Of a stretch of 64,000 nucleotides of DNA, positions 24,901-39,900 are shown one piece after another. Where the stretch lies: the NCBI RefSeq assembly GCF_050003625.1, contig NC_134397.1:66376669-66440668 (forward strand), given 5' to 3'. The translations under genes and the position numbers were made by a program. The DNA is from Haematobia irritans (lineage: Eukaryota; Arthropoda; Insecta; Diptera; Muscidae). The stretch's first letter is position 1, and each line of letters opens with the position of its first letter. The notes under the pieces were generated by a model. It ran no database searches, was not told the origin of the DNA, and saw only the letters and a program-made list of their open reading frames with translations.

Positions 24901-27900
24901 AAACCCTGAAATTGAAGCATCATTATGGAAAATAAGAAAGTTTGAATGGTACAAAATCACCCTTGACCAATTTGTCTCTCTTGTTCATTCAATGGGTAGG
25001 TTAGGCTAAAGTGGCAGCCCGATTAAGATTCAGGCTCACTTAGATTATTCAGTCCATTGTGATACCACATTAACTAAAAGTACCTATTACATATGGGCAC
25101 TTCTAGTTTTAACCGCTGAACCTTCTCGATTATTTTCATCTGTTGAACGAACCAGATTGTTCCAAAAACATTAGCAGACTGCTTGCCCACGGGAGCCACC
25201 GTGGTGCAATGGTTAGCATGCCCGCCTTGCATACACAAGGTCGTGGGTTCGATTCCTGCTTCGACCGAACACCAAAAAAGTTTTCCAGCGATGGATTATC
25301 CCACCTCAGTAATGCTGGTGACGTTTCTGAGGGTTTCAAAGCTTCTCTAAGTGGTTTCACTGCAAGGTGGAACGCCGTTCGGACTCGGCTATAAAAAGGA
25401 GGTCCCTTGTCATTGAGCTTAACATGGAATCGGGCAGCACTCAGTGATAAGAGAGAAGTTCACCAATGTGGTATTACAATGGACTGAATAGTCTAATGGC
25501 GATTTCGATTGGGAAAAAAGGTGCAACATTCTCGAAAGTGATTGCTATATACGAAAGACACTGTCATAGATTTTGGATCCCGTATCCCTCACAATATTAT
25601 GAATTAACAATAACTTTGGAATGATACTATCATTTGGGCGAAAATACAATGAGGGAAAAAGTAGTGTCAACATATTTTTTGCGAATCGAAAACGCCCTAA
25701 GTGAGCCTGATACATCGGGCTGCCACCTAATCTAACCTAACCTAAGTTAACGTTTTCCAGATCCGCCAGTAATCTGAAGCTATATGCTCCTAAAAGTTGC
25801 TTGCGCTTTACACAAAATGCAGGACACTCACACAAGAGGTGTTTAATTGATTCCTTTTTCCTCCGCATCATGACAGCTCATACGTCATTATACTTCCCGT
25901 CAATAGTTTTTGCCTATCAGGCAGCGACCCATTATAGCAGATATCAGGAGTGATATCTGAAGTCTCGAGAACACTAGCATATCTAGTGTGCGGTTTAAGT
26001 TTAAATGGACCATATTTGCTTGGTGTCGTTACAACCCTTGCAATACTCCCATCGAACAATTGCCATCATAGGTTAGGTTACGTGGCAGCCCGATGTATCA
26101 GGCTCACTTAGACTATTCAGTCCATTGTGATACCACATTGGTGAAATTCTCTCTTATCACTGAGTGCTGCCCGATTCCATGTTAAGCTCAATGACAAGGG
26201 GCCTGCTTTTTATAGCCGAGTCGGAACGGCGTTCCACATTCCAGTGAAACCACTTAGAGAAGCTTTGAAACCCTCAGAAATGTCACCAGCATTACTGAGG
26301 TGGGGTAATCCACCGCTGAAAAACTTTTTGGTGTTCGGTCGAAGCAGGAATCTAACCCACGACCTTGTGTATGCAAGGCGGGCATGCTAACCATTGCACC
26401 ACGGTGGCTCGTAACAGGCTTCTCACGCTGTATGAGCTTACAGGTAGCCAGGGACATACCAACAGATTCTAGGTCCCCTAGAATATGTAAGGTAGTCCCT
26501 AGCCTTGCCAACTCATCCGCTTCGCAGTTCCCCGGTATGTTCCTATGGCCTGGCACCCATATTAGATGAATATTGTACTGCTCAGCCATCTCATTGAGAG
26601 ATTTGCGGCAGTCGATTACCGTTTTCGAGTTAAGGAACACAGAGTCAAGGATTTTATTGCAGGTTGACTGTCTGAGTATATATTAATGCCAACATATTTT
26701 GGAACATTATTTCTCAGCCAATTCGCCACCTCTCTTATTGCTAATATTTCAGCCTGAAAAACACTACAGTGATTAAGTAATCTTTTTGCTATTCCAAGTT
26801 CCAGATCTTTAGAATATACTCCGAAACCCACTTGTCCATCCAATTTGGAGCCATCATTGTAGAAATCTATATATCGTTTATTCCCCGGGGCCTGTGTGCA
26901 CCACGCCTCACTGTTGGGAATTAGAGTTTCAAACTTTTTGTCGAAAAGTGGTCTCACCAAAGTATAATCCACTACGTTACGCACATCTGGCATTATTTTG
27001 GGGAACGATCTGTGACAGTAACTTTTTTCCGACCACAGCGATAGCTCGCGCAACCGCACAGCCGTTGTTGCAACTGACTGTTTGGCCAATATGTCTAAAG
27101 GCAATTGATGCAGCATGACATTAAGGGAATTAGTTCCTGTCTTGCTGAATGCGTCTGAGATGCAAAAGCACGCCATACGCTGAACTTTGTCTAAACTTGT
27201 CGGCTGGTGAAGTGCCGGCCACCAGACTACAACATCATATAGCATTATAGGTCTAACCACACCACAGCCGTGTATAGCCAATGTACAATTTTTGGTTTTA
27301 GTCCCCACTTTTTTCCTATTGCCTTTTTGCACGAGTACAAAGCTACCGTTGCTTTCCTCGCCTTTTCTTCAATATTACGCTTAAAGTTCAGCTTCCTGTC
27401 CAACATAACGCCAAGGTATTTTGCACACTCACCAAAGAGAATTTCAATACCCCCTAAGGAAATGGGCCTAACATTAGAACACCTCGAATAGGAATCCTCA
27501 AAATATACAATCGGTGTACGGCACTCCAGATGGATTATCCCACCTCAGTAATGCCGGTGACATTTCTGAGGTTCTCAAAGCTTCTCTAAGTGGTTTCACT
27601 GCAATGTGGAACGCCGTTCGGACTCGGCTATAAAAAGGAGGTCCCTTGTCATTGAGCTTAACATGGAATCGGGCAGCACTCAGGGATAAGGGAGAAGTTC
27701 ACCAATGTGGTATCACAATGGACTGAATAGTCTAAGTGAGCCTGATACATCGGGCTGCCACCTAACCTAACCTAGTTCAAAATACAACTGATCGAAAAAC
27801 GGAAAAAATTGGTGGTTTTGAGCATTAAGCTGAAAATTTTCCGACTTAATATATTCAGCATTTTTGTTGGCCGAGTCTACAACGTTGCTGAAGACAACGT

Positions 27901-30900
27901 TGCTGCAAAAAAATCACCGCATTTTTCGAGCTATGGCCATGCGAAAAATATAAAGAAAAAAGAAAGAAAAAACTATATAGGCTCATACGAAAGGCAACCA
28001 ATGTAGCAAACTCCAGAAATTACTTTTCTCCTCTCATCGAGTCCTTCCGGCTGGGATAACTGATTTTTTGACTGGAGTCAAAAAGTTGAATATTGCGCCA
28101 CCGGGCCTTTAAATTGACTCAAAATACTCCGCGTAACAGTGTGCAATGGACTTGGTCCCCAAAGAAGTCGACAAAATCCCTTCGGATCTTCGATGGTCTA
28201 GTTGAAGACTTACGTTTCATCCTAACAATGTAGTAAAATGATCTTGGTGACGTCTATAGCAAGCCCTTGACCAGAGAATGAAGCCGACCCATTTTTGTCG
28301 GCGGCGGCTGACACTAAATTTTTGCCTCCGGCTTGACGGCTAAGCCGATAAAAAATTGTCTATTCGGCGGGGCAAAATTATCTATTATAAAATCAATTTG
28401 AAGTTTTCCGAATTGTAATGAGACTAGTTGTACAACCAATCTTACAATCAAATTTACATTTCATTTAATTTTTTTTAGCTAAATTTTTGTAAAACTATTA
28501 TAGCAACTTGATACTAATTGATTGAAGGTGGTGAAGTTCAAAACTTTGGCAAAAACTATAACAAATATTATTAAATTTTTCTGATATAAATCAATATTTT
28601 AGATTAATTGGCGGCTAAATTTGAGTCGAGAGGAGTTGACCATACGTTATATAGAGAACTAGCGACAGAGTTACGAGTATAATCGAAATCACTAGTCTAG
28701 AGATAAAGGGATAAAGTTTGAAATTTCAAAACTATGTTCTGATGGCCAGAATTTTAATCTGAAAGAAATTTAAAGAAATACATGCGAACGGTTCAATACA
28801 AATCCACCATATAGTCCTGAGATGGCACCGAATGACATTTTTTATTCCCGTACGTGAAAAATAAAATAAAGAGTCTACGTTTTTCAACACCTGAAGAAGC
28901 GATCGATACGTTTAGAATGCATGTTTTGGAGATACCTCAATCAGAAGGGCAAAAGTGTAGACCTTAACAATTTTGAAAAAACAAAAAACAAGTATATACC
29001 GCCGTAAGTTCGGCCAGGCCGAATCTTATGTACCCTGCACCATGGATTGCGTAGAAACTTCATCCACAATCGAATTACTTGGGTTGTTGTATCTTAAAAC
29101 TTCTTAACATCGTTTTCTAAATTGTGAGTTAGTCCATACGTGGTAGAGAGCCAGAATTGAAATATGGAGGTCGCTTATATGGGGGCTATATACAATTATG
29201 AACGTGATATGGACCAATTTTTGTGTGATTGTGGATCGATTTATCTGAGGTCTATATATAACTATAGACCGATAAGGACCTAGTTACGCATGGTTGTAAC
29301 GGCCATATACTAGCACAATGTACCAAATTTCAACTGACACGGATGAAATTTGCTCCTCCAAGAGGCCCCAAAACCAAATCGCGGGATCGGTTTATGGGGG
29401 CTATATATGATTATGAACTGATATAGACCACTTTTGGCATGGCTGTTAAATATCATATACTACCACCACGTACCAAATTTCAACCAGATCGGATGAATTT
29501 TGCTTCTCCAAAAGGCACCGGAGGTCAGATCTGGGGATCGGTTTATATGGGGGCTATATATAATTATGGACCGATTTCGACCAATTTTTGCATGGGTGTT
29601 TGAGGCCATATATTAACATCACGTACCAAATTTCAACCGAATCGGTTGAATTTTGCTATTCCAAGGGGCTCCGGAGGTCAAATCTGGTGATCGGTTTATA
29701 TGGGGGCTATATAATTCTGGACCGACGTGGACCATTTCAGTAGAGACCATATACTAGCACCATGTCTCTTAGAGGCTCCGCAAGCCAAATCGGGGGATCG
29801 GTTTTATGGGGGCTATATATAATTATTGACCGATGTGATCCAATTTTTTCAAGGTTGTTAGAGAACATATACTTACACCATGTACCAAATTTCAGCCGGA
29901 TCGGATGAAATTTGCTTCTCTTAGAGGCTCCGCAAGCCAAATCGGGTGATCGGTTTATATGGGGGCTATATATAATTATGGACCGATGTGGACCAATTTT
30001 TACATATTTGTTAGAGATCATATGCTGACACCATGTACCAAATTTCAGCCGGATCGGATGAAATTTGCTTCTCTTAGAGCAATCGCAAGCCAAATTTGGG
30101 GGTCCGTTTATATGGGGGCTATACGTAAAAGTGGACCGATATGGCCCATTTGCCATACCATCCTACATCAATAACAACTACTTGTGCCAAGTTTCAAGTC
30201 GATAGCTTGTTTCGTTCGGAAGTTAGCGTGATTTCAACAGACGGACGGACGGACATGCTCAGATCGACTCAGAATTTCACCACGACCCAGAATATATATA
30301 CTTTATGGGGTCTTAGAGCAATATTTCGATGTGTTACAAACGGAATGACAAAGTTAATATACCCCCATCCTATGGTGGAGGGTATAAAAATAATAATAAT
30401 AATAAAGCGATTTTCGATGACTAATACTTGTTGTCCTATAATCCCGAAATATAAAGGAATATGTGAAATTGTACTTTTCCTAATAGTATCCCAGCAAAAC
30501 AGAGAAAAAAAGTCGCCAAAAAGCAGTGGAAATGTTCTTTTTGGATCCGAAAGTGATGGAAAATTGGCGCAGAAGCGACGGATTAAACATGTTCTTATCA
30601 TAGGACGGATGTCCAACATTTTAGCAGCCTTTGCACTGCATTTGCATCACTTCTTATGTGATGCATGATTTTTAACACATTCTAACGCTTGCCTGCCTGA
30701 AACGTTTGACCTCAAATATTTTCAAAAATTCGCAACTTTTATTTTTATTTATTTTATTTTATTTCCATTTATTTAAACAATTCAAAGCCTTTAAAGGACC
30801 AATTTAACGAATTAAAATGTACTACTCTAATTCTAGATTGGATTTAGCATTTTGTTCGACAAAGTTTAATAATTTGTACCATTTTATTATTTATTACTCT

Positions 30901-33900
30901 GTTTTTAATCTATTCGAAACAAAAAAAGTTAAAATTACCCATTAAAAATATGAAAAAACGAGTTATAAAAATCGAATTAAAATAACTTCCTATGTAATTG
31001 AAATAAAGAACATCTTTGGGAGAACATGTTAAGAAGTGCTTTTAAAGTTGCTCCATAAGAAGAACTTCCAAAATTTATGCTGGGTAATTTAGGACGTAAT
31101 ACATTCATCCTGCACGACTTAAGTATTCCATGGGTTGCCTTCAACTAAACCTCAACTTCACTGACATTTTTATGATCCTATACATAGTCTGAATAACATA
31201 TATCTCAATTTATATGAATGATTCTATTCACTTTATTTGTATGTTATGTATGTTCTATCTTTTACAAAGAATTCTACTCCACACCTGACGCAATTTCTAT
31301 CAATTTGATTATTACATTTCTTTTGCGATGATTTGATGACCTTTTTCTGATAAAAAAACTATTTTACTCAAAATATCTATTTAGATAGATGTATTTACGT
31401 GAAGATGTCCGTGTGCTTCACACTTGGGAATGTCGTTTATTTTAGTGTATCATCGTCAACGATATCGTCGTCGTCATCAATGTGGTGTATGAAAATGTTC
31501 TTATATAAATTGCGTGTTTGTCTTTTATAAAACAAAACAAAAAGATGGAAGTGAAAAGAACGAAAAAATAACAAACGTACAATATTTGCAAACAAAAATA
31601 AAAGGAAATCGATAAATTATATTATGGTTTGTTTATAAGAAGAAGCTCATCTAAAATAATGGTATGAAACATGAAACAAAAACTTTCTGAGAGCGCTTTA
31701 AGAGTTTCCAAGTTAATAAGTAAGTTTTTAAATTAACATATTATTAGAATGTCTTAAATTGTTGTTATATTTTCACCCTTTAAGGAAAGAGTTTAGCTAC
31801 TATTTTCTATAGAAATAAAATTTTGACAAAATTTTCTATAGAAATAAAATTTTGACAAAATTTTCTATAGAAATAAAATTTTGACAAAATTTTCTATAGA
31901 AATAAAATTTTCTATAGAAATATAATTTTGCCAAAATTTTCTATAGAAATAAAATTTTGACAAAATTTTCTATAGAAATAAAATTTTGACAAAATTTTCT
32001 ATAGAAATAAAATGTTGACAAAATTTTCTATAGAAATAAAATTTTGACAAAATTTTCTATAGAAATAAAATTTTCACAAAATTTTCTATAGAAATAAAAT
32101 TTGGACAAAATTAAAATTTTTACAAAATTTTCTACATAAATAAAATTTTGACAAAATTTTCTATAGGAATAAAATTTTGACAAAATTTTCTAAAGAAATA
32201 AAATTTCGACAAAATTTTCTATAGGAATAAAATTTTGACAAAATTTTCTATAGAAATAAAATTTTTACAAAATTTTCTATAAAAATAAAATTTTTACAAA
32301 ATTTTCTATAGAAATAAAATTTTGACAAAATTTTCTATAGAAATAAAATTTTGACAAAATTTTCTATAGAAATAAAATTTTGACAAAATTTTCTATAGAA
32401 ATAAAATTTTAACAAAATTTTCTATAGAAATAAAATTTTGACAAAGTTTTCTATAGAAATAAAATTTTGACAAAATTTTCGATAGAAATAAAATTTTGAC
32501 AAAATTTTCTATAGAAATAAAATTTTGACAAAATTTTTTATAGAAATAAAATTTTGACAAAATTTTCCATAGAAATAAAATTTTGACAAAATTTTCTAAA
32601 GAAATAAAATTTTGACAAAATTTTCTATAAGAATAAAATTTTGACAAAATTTTCTATAGAAATAAAATTTTGACAAAATTTTCTATAGAAATAAAATTTT
32701 GACAAAATGTTCTATAGAAATAAAATTTTGACAAAATTTTCTATAGAAATAAAAATTTGACAAAATTTTCTGTAGAAATAAAAATTTGACAAAATTTTCA
32801 ATAGAAATAAAATATAATTCTAGTTTTTATTATGACTCTCGGCTAATTGTTATAGCTTGCAAGTACAAATTAGTATGGAACTCTCGTTGCATTAAAAATG
32901 TCTCTTTAATATCTGATAGAATATAATAAATGAATTCTCAGTGGATTAAAGCGCAGATAAAGTCCATACTTCCTGAATTGCTTTAAAAAAAGTAGAACCA
33001 CACATGATTGCCATCAAATGACTAATGCGAGGCATTAGTGTAATATGAGATGTAACCAAATTCGCCGCTGGGGTATGTCATCGCTTTAAATCTTTTGTAA
33101 TTATAATCAGAATAGTACATGCTAATACATACAAATTTATATATCGCCTAACTCAAATTGAATATACTACAGTATGTATCCATGTACTAAAGGAATCTTA
33201 TATCTTTAGCTGCTTCCTTTTCCTTAAGCTTGTTTACAAAGATATACATTTCCTTGTTTACGCACCTCTTTTGCTATTCACAGTCGCTTTTGCATGCCCC
33301 TGTAAATGTAGATGATGTTCCCTTTATGCTTTGCAAATGAAATTGTATTTGATGCTTTGTGTTTTCTACGAAAAAAATTGAGGTTAGTAAACATCATACG
33401 TTCAAACTTGTACTACAAACAAATGTAAAAGTGAGCGGTGTTACACATAATCGTCAATGACAATATGATTTATTTGAAATGTTCTGAATGAATTTGATTT
33501 GAATGAGTTATATTTGTCTTGACATAAAGAGAGTGAATTTGGCTAAAAGAAAACAATTGTACATTCCTTTGGAAAAGTGTATTACTCATGTTCCAAAGGA
33601 AAATGATAAGCATATTAAGCCAATGTTGTGAAATTACTATACTAATTTGAATGAGTAGCCGTTTTGTTATTGTTTTTGCTTAACATCTTATTACAACCAC
33701 TCTTATGCGGGTCTGGGTAGATTAATCATCGTACTGGGGGAAATACACTCCTAAAACTCTTATACACTATCCGATGTATGATCATGAAGGCGTAAAGAGA
33801 AAATAAACCGGACAATCATATTTACAATACGTTGTGGTCTACGAAAGCAAGTCAAATTTGGACCTTATACTATTTCTCTGCAATTTTTTCTTATTTATTT

Positions 33901-36900
33901 AATCAATAATATTCAACATAAAAATTATGTTAAAGTCGCAGCCCGATTTGATTCAGGCTCACTTAGACAATTCAGCCCATTGTGATGAGGTTAGGTTGAG
34001 CTAAAGTGGCATAAAATAAAAATTACTTCGCACCCGCGAAATATAGAACTTGTATGCAGGGATTATTAAATAATTATTATATACCAATATTAGATATATT
34101 ATTTAACAAATATAATATTTAGCTATATACAAAATTTTATGTTATTTACATATATTAACAAGTATATACGGCCGTAAGTTCGGCCAGGCCGAAGCTTATG
34201 TACCCTCCATCATGGATTGCGTAGAAACTTCTTCTACAGAAATAAAATTTTAACAAAATTTTCTATAGAAATAAAATTTTCACAACATTTTTTATAGAAA
34301 TAAAAATTTTGACAAAATGTTCTATAGAAAGAAAATTTTGACAAAAATTTCTACAGAAATAAAATTTGAACAAAATTTTCTATAGAAATAAACTTTTGAC
34401 AAAATTTTCTATAGAAACAAAATTTTGACAATGATGAAAATTTTATTATGAACCGAATAAAATTTTAACACAATTTTCTCTAGAAATAAAATTTTGACAA
34501 AATTGTCTATAGAAATAAAATTTTGGTAGATTATTTTTGGCTCTAGTGGCAACCATGATTATGAACCGATATGGACCAATTTGTGTGTGATTGGACCAAT
34601 TTTGGTATAGTTGTTAGCGACCATATACTAACACCACGTTCCTAATTTGAACCGGATCGGATGAATTTTGCACCTCCAAGAGGCTCCGGAGGTCAAATCT
34701 GAAGAACGTTTTATATGGGGGCTATATATAATTATGGACCGATATGGACCAATTCTGGCACGGTTGTTAAAGATCATATACTAACACCATGTTCCAAATT
34801 ACAACCGGATTGGATGAAATTTGCTTTTCTTGGTGACTTCGCAACCCAAATCTGGGGATCGGTTTATATGGGGGCTATATATAATTATGAACCGATGTGG
34901 ACCAATTTTTGCATGGTTGTTACAGACCATATACCAATATCATGTACCAAATTTCAGGCGGATCGGATAAAATTTGCTTCTCTTTGAGGCTCCGCAAGCC
35001 AAATCTGGGGATCGGTTTATATGGGGGCTATATATAATTATGAATCGATGTGGACCAATTTTTGCACGGTTGTTAGAGACCATATACAAATATCATGTAC
35101 CAAATTTCAGGCGGATCGGATCAAATTTTCTTCTCTTTGAGGCTCCGCAACCCAAATCTGGGGATCGGTTTATATGGGCGCTATATATAATTATGGACCG
35201 ATGTGGACCAATTTTTGCACGGTTGTTAGAGACCATATACCAACATCATGTACCAAATTTCAACCGGATCGGATGAAATTTGCTGCTCTTTGAGGCTCCG
35301 CAAGCCAAAATCTGGGGATCGGTTTATATGGGGGCTATATATAATTATGGACCAATGTGGACCAATTTTTGCATGATTGTTGGAGACCATATACCAACAC
35401 CATGTACCAAATTTCAACCGGATCGGATGAAATATGCTTCTCTTAGAGGCTCCACTAGCCAAATCTGGGGATCGGTTTATATGGGGGCTATATATAATTA
35501 TGGACCGATGGGAACCAATTTTTGCATGGTTGTTAGAGACCATATAGCAACACGATGTACCAAATTTCAGCCGGATCGGATGAAATTTGCTTCTCTTTTA
35601 GGCTCCGCAAGCCAAATCTGGGGATCGGTTTATATGGGGGCTATATATAATTATGGACCGATGTGAACCAATTTTTGCATGGTTGTTAGAGACCATATGC
35701 TACCACCATATACCAAATTTCAGCCAGATCGGATGAAATATGCTTCTGTTAGAGGCTCCACAAGCCAAATCTGGGGATCGGTTTATATGGGGGCTATATA
35801 TAATTATGGACCGATGTGGACCAATTTTTGCATGATTGTTAGAGACCATGTACCAACACCATATACCAAATTTCAGCCGGATCGGATGAAATATGCTTCT
35901 TTTAGAGGCTCCACAAGCCAAATCTGAGGGTCCCTTTATATGGGGGCTATACGTAAAAGTGGACCGATATGGCCCATTTGCAATACCATCCGACCTACAT
36001 CGATAGCAACTACTTGTGCCAAGTTTCAAGTCGATAGCTTGTTTCGTTCGGAAGTTAGCGTGATTTCAACAGACGGACGGACGGACGGACGGACGGACGG
36101 ACGGACGGACGGACGGACATGCTTAGATCGACTCAGAATTTCACCACGACCCAGAATATATATACTTTATGGGGTCTTAGAGCAATATTTCGATGTGTTA
36201 CAAACGGAATGACAAAGTTAATATACCCCCATCCTATGATGGAGGGTATAAAAACATATATAATTCAGAATTGTATTCATTCATTGCATAGATATTAAAT
36301 ATTCCTTTTTCTTTTTTTCTTCTATAACCGTTCCTTGTCTCGATAATATCTACTGGCATTGAATTGAAAATTCTTGGCAGTTGTACGTTAAGGGAATGCT
36401 TTCCGTAAATGCTTCTATAACTTGGTACATGAAATTTCCCAGCTTCTCCTTTTCTTGAATTATACGAATGTTGTATCGGTTGCAGTAATTGATCGTCAAG
36501 AAATTCATTCAAAATTGTCGCCTTGTGTAGGTTTTTATACCCTTCACCACTACTGTGGTACAGGGTATAATAAGTTTGTGCATTTGTATGTAACGCCAAG
36601 AAGGAAAAGTCTGAGACCCATCGTTTAGTATACCGATCGTCTAAGAATTAAATTCTGAGTCGATTTAGCGATGTCTTTCTGTCTGTCCGTCCGTCTGTCT
36701 GTTCATGTATTTTTGTGCGCAAAGTATAGGTCGCAGTTTAAGTCCGATCGTCCTCAAATTTGGCAAAAGGTCGTTTTTTGGAACAAAGACAATCGCTATT
36801 GATTTTGGAAAAAATCGGTTCAGATTTAGATATAGCTGATATATATATTTATCCCCGATCTGGTCATAATTGGCGTGTTTATCAACCGATGTTCTTCAAA

Positions 36901-39900
36901 ATCAGTACATCCGAATATTTTATGAGTCTCGAAAAACTTGCAAAATATCAGCTAAATCGGTTCAGATTTAGATATAGCTCCCATATATATCTTTCGTCCG
37001 ATTTATACTCATATGACCACAGAGGCCAATTTTTTGCTCCGATTTAGTTGAAATTGTGCACAGGGAGTAGAATTAGCATTGTAGCTATGCGTGCCAAATT
37101 TGGTTGAAATCGGTTCAGATTTAGATATATCTCCCATATATAGCTTTCGCCCGATTTACACTCATATGACCACAGAGGGCAATTTTTAACTCCGATTTAG
37201 TTGAAATTTTGCACAGGGATTAGAATTAGCATTGTAGCTATGCGTGCCAAATTTGGTTGAAATCGGTTCAAATTTAGATATAGCTCCCATATATATGGTT
37301 TTCTGATTTCGACAAAAATGGTCAAAATACCAACATTTTCCTTGTAACATCGCCACTGCTTAGTCGAAAAGTTGTAAAAATGACTCTAATTTTCCTAAAC
37401 TTCTAATACATATATATCGAGCGATAAATCATAAATTAACTTTTGCGAAGTTTCCTTAAAATTGCTTCAGATTTAAATATTTCCCATATTTTTTTACTAA
37501 CATTGTGTTCCACCCTAGTGCATTAGCCAACTTAAATTTTGTGTCTATAGATTTTGCAAAAGTCTATCAAATTCTGTCCAAATCGAGTGATATTTAAATG
37601 TTTGTATTTGGGACAAACCTTTATATATAGCACCCAACACATTTGACGGATGTGATATGGTATCGAAAATTTAGATCTACCAAGTGGTGCAGGGTATAAT
37701 ATAGTCGGCCCCGCCCGACTTTAGACTTTCCTTACTTGTTTTCATATTCAAAGTTTTTTTTTTGGTTTGTAAATCTCTAAGTTTACCCAACTCACCACCA
37801 GATCACTCTGGACACGCCCCAGCCAGTTCGAGAGTTTCTTGATATGGATGTAAGCTGATGTACCAAAGTATAAAACAAAAAACTGATGAAATCACAAAAA
37901 CAACTGTCACAACAACATTTCAATAGGAAAGATGATTCTATAAGCATTGATCTTTATATTCAACTCAACTTCATCATTTGTATGATAGGAGAACAGGGCT
38001 TTGGTTTTAGATTTATAGACAAATCATTCTCACAACCCCACCGTCTAACATGCTTAAGGACAAGATTAATATTCATTTCAAGTTGCGCTAGGATTACCAT
38101 TTATGTGGCGGGATTGGTCAACCCTAGTGCTGCAATCTGCCAAATGATTGGTCTGTCGTAAATCTTGACATTTTTGAGGTTATACACAGAACGTTTGTTT
38201 AGAGCAACTTATAAGATTCGTCTCGCCCAAAAATGGAATTAAATTGTGAACATTGTCGTTCGATTATTTTTTTACAACTCTAGACAGTGTTGCCAGTATT
38301 TTTCTGGCTCTTGTCCCCAAATTATGATGTTTGCATCCCCAAAAATCTCGCATTTAAATTTAAATTTCTCACAAAAATTCCCAATACATTTTTGACATTT
38401 TTTTATTAAAGAAAAGAGGCTCTGCTGTAGAAAATCACTAATAAGCTGCAATAAGATCAATATTTCGAACCACAACACCAAGATACTGCTGATCGTCTTC
38501 CAAATGCTGGAGGTATGGTAGTAAAAGTGGGTGGTAGACACGTTGCCAAAGTTGGTAGAATTCTAACAGAAATTGTAGATTTTTGATGTTTTGGTAGATT
38601 TTACAAAGAAGTACTTCTTAAATTTTCTATATAGAAATAATTTTCTGTATAAAAATAAAATTTTGAGAAAATTTTTTATAGAAATAAAATTTTGAAAAAA
38701 TTTTCTATAGAAATAAAATTTTGACAAATTTTTCTATAGAAATAAAATTTGGTCCAAATTTTCTACATAGAAATAAAATTTTGACAAAATTTTCTATATA
38801 GAAAAAAAAATGGCAAACTTATTTATATAAATAAAATTTTGACAACATTTTCTATATAAATAAATTTCGACAAAATTTTCTATAGAAATAAAATTTTGGC
38901 AAAATTTTTTAGAGAAATAGAATTTGGACAAAATTTTTTAGAGAAATAAAATTTTGGCAAAATTTTTTAGAGAAATAGAATTTTGTTAAAAAAGGATTAA
39001 ACCGATTTCACGAAAAAATCCCCACAAAAAACCTCAAATTTCACGAAAAAAATCCCCACAAAAATCCCCAAATTTATGGAAATTCCCCACCAAATCATCA
39101 AGTTCCCAACTCAAAAAGTTCGTCCCCATTCACGAAAAAATATCCCCAATTTGGGGAAAAATCCCCAATACTGGCAACCCTGACTCTCGACGTGAATTAA
39201 CTCAACAACAGTGCATCGATTAACTTAAATAAATTTTTGGCGATTACGCTCCTTCAAGGGCCAATGTTTATCGATGGTATGGTGAATTCAACCGAAATCG
39301 AGAGATGGTTGTTCGCGTTGGAACCCACACAATTTGTCAACCGTCCCAAAAATGGTCGTTTAGATTGGTCGAAAGAAATGCTCCAAAAATACAAATACAA
39401 TTTGTCAACCATCCCAAAAAGGGTCGTTTCGATTGGTCGAAAGAAATGCCCCAAAAATACAAACGCGGTGACTCGAAACACGTCTATTACATCGTGGCGG
39501 TGAATTTACGAGTATAAGCTCGAAAGTAAACACCACTCGACTCTTCGAAGAGGATGATGCGTTCAGAATGCATGTTTTGGGGATACCTCAATCAGAGTGG
39601 TAAAAGTGCATCGACAATTAGTTCAATTGCATGCAAAGGTGTATAGATGTTAAGCAAGATTCGTTTGAAATAGTTTGAAGGCCATCCTCATAAAGTTAAC
39701 ACACTACTGATACTATTTTTCCAAATAAGGAAAATGTATTAAGTCGACATAATTTAAGAAACCTTGTAGATGTTGTTGTTGTAACAGTTTTAATGTGGTT
39801 TCATCCATTTTGTTCTATGCATGTGTAGTTCAACTTGTAGCCAGATCAAGGAACTCTGCGACAAGGATGGGGTGTGTCCAGAGTGATCTGGTGGTGAGGC

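Larger units (their letters stand above)
24998..27518 (-). mobile_element. LINE 3' half (thumb, RNase H, tail), SINE-interrupted
   Basis: On the minus strand this fragment runs from the end of the reverse transcriptase region at 27518 through RNase H and the C-terminal motif to the 3' end at about 24998. It is the same family as 7482-9824. It is split by SINEs at 26071-26410 and 25192-25744. The 3' end (gtggcagcccgattaagattcaggctcactta on the plus strand) matches 9755-9824. Confidence 0.85.

Noticed and set aside
29737..30156. 139-codon minus-strand open frame
   Set aside because: Same monomer-derived text ([17 protein letters not shown]) as in the other type-2 repeats.
32393..32647. 84-codon open frame with repeating [14 protein letters not shown] text
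   Set aside because: It is the 29-bp array read in one frame. The unit is not a multiple of three and the frame survives only because the unit lacks stops on that strand.
31799..32815. CRISPR-like array
   Set aside because: The 29-bp units are directly adjacent with no spacers, and the genome is eukaryotic.
34715..35927. Several open frames of 80-130 codons on both strands
   Set aside because: They follow the 150-bp monomers of the type-2 repeat and repeat the same peptide. There is no protein family signal.
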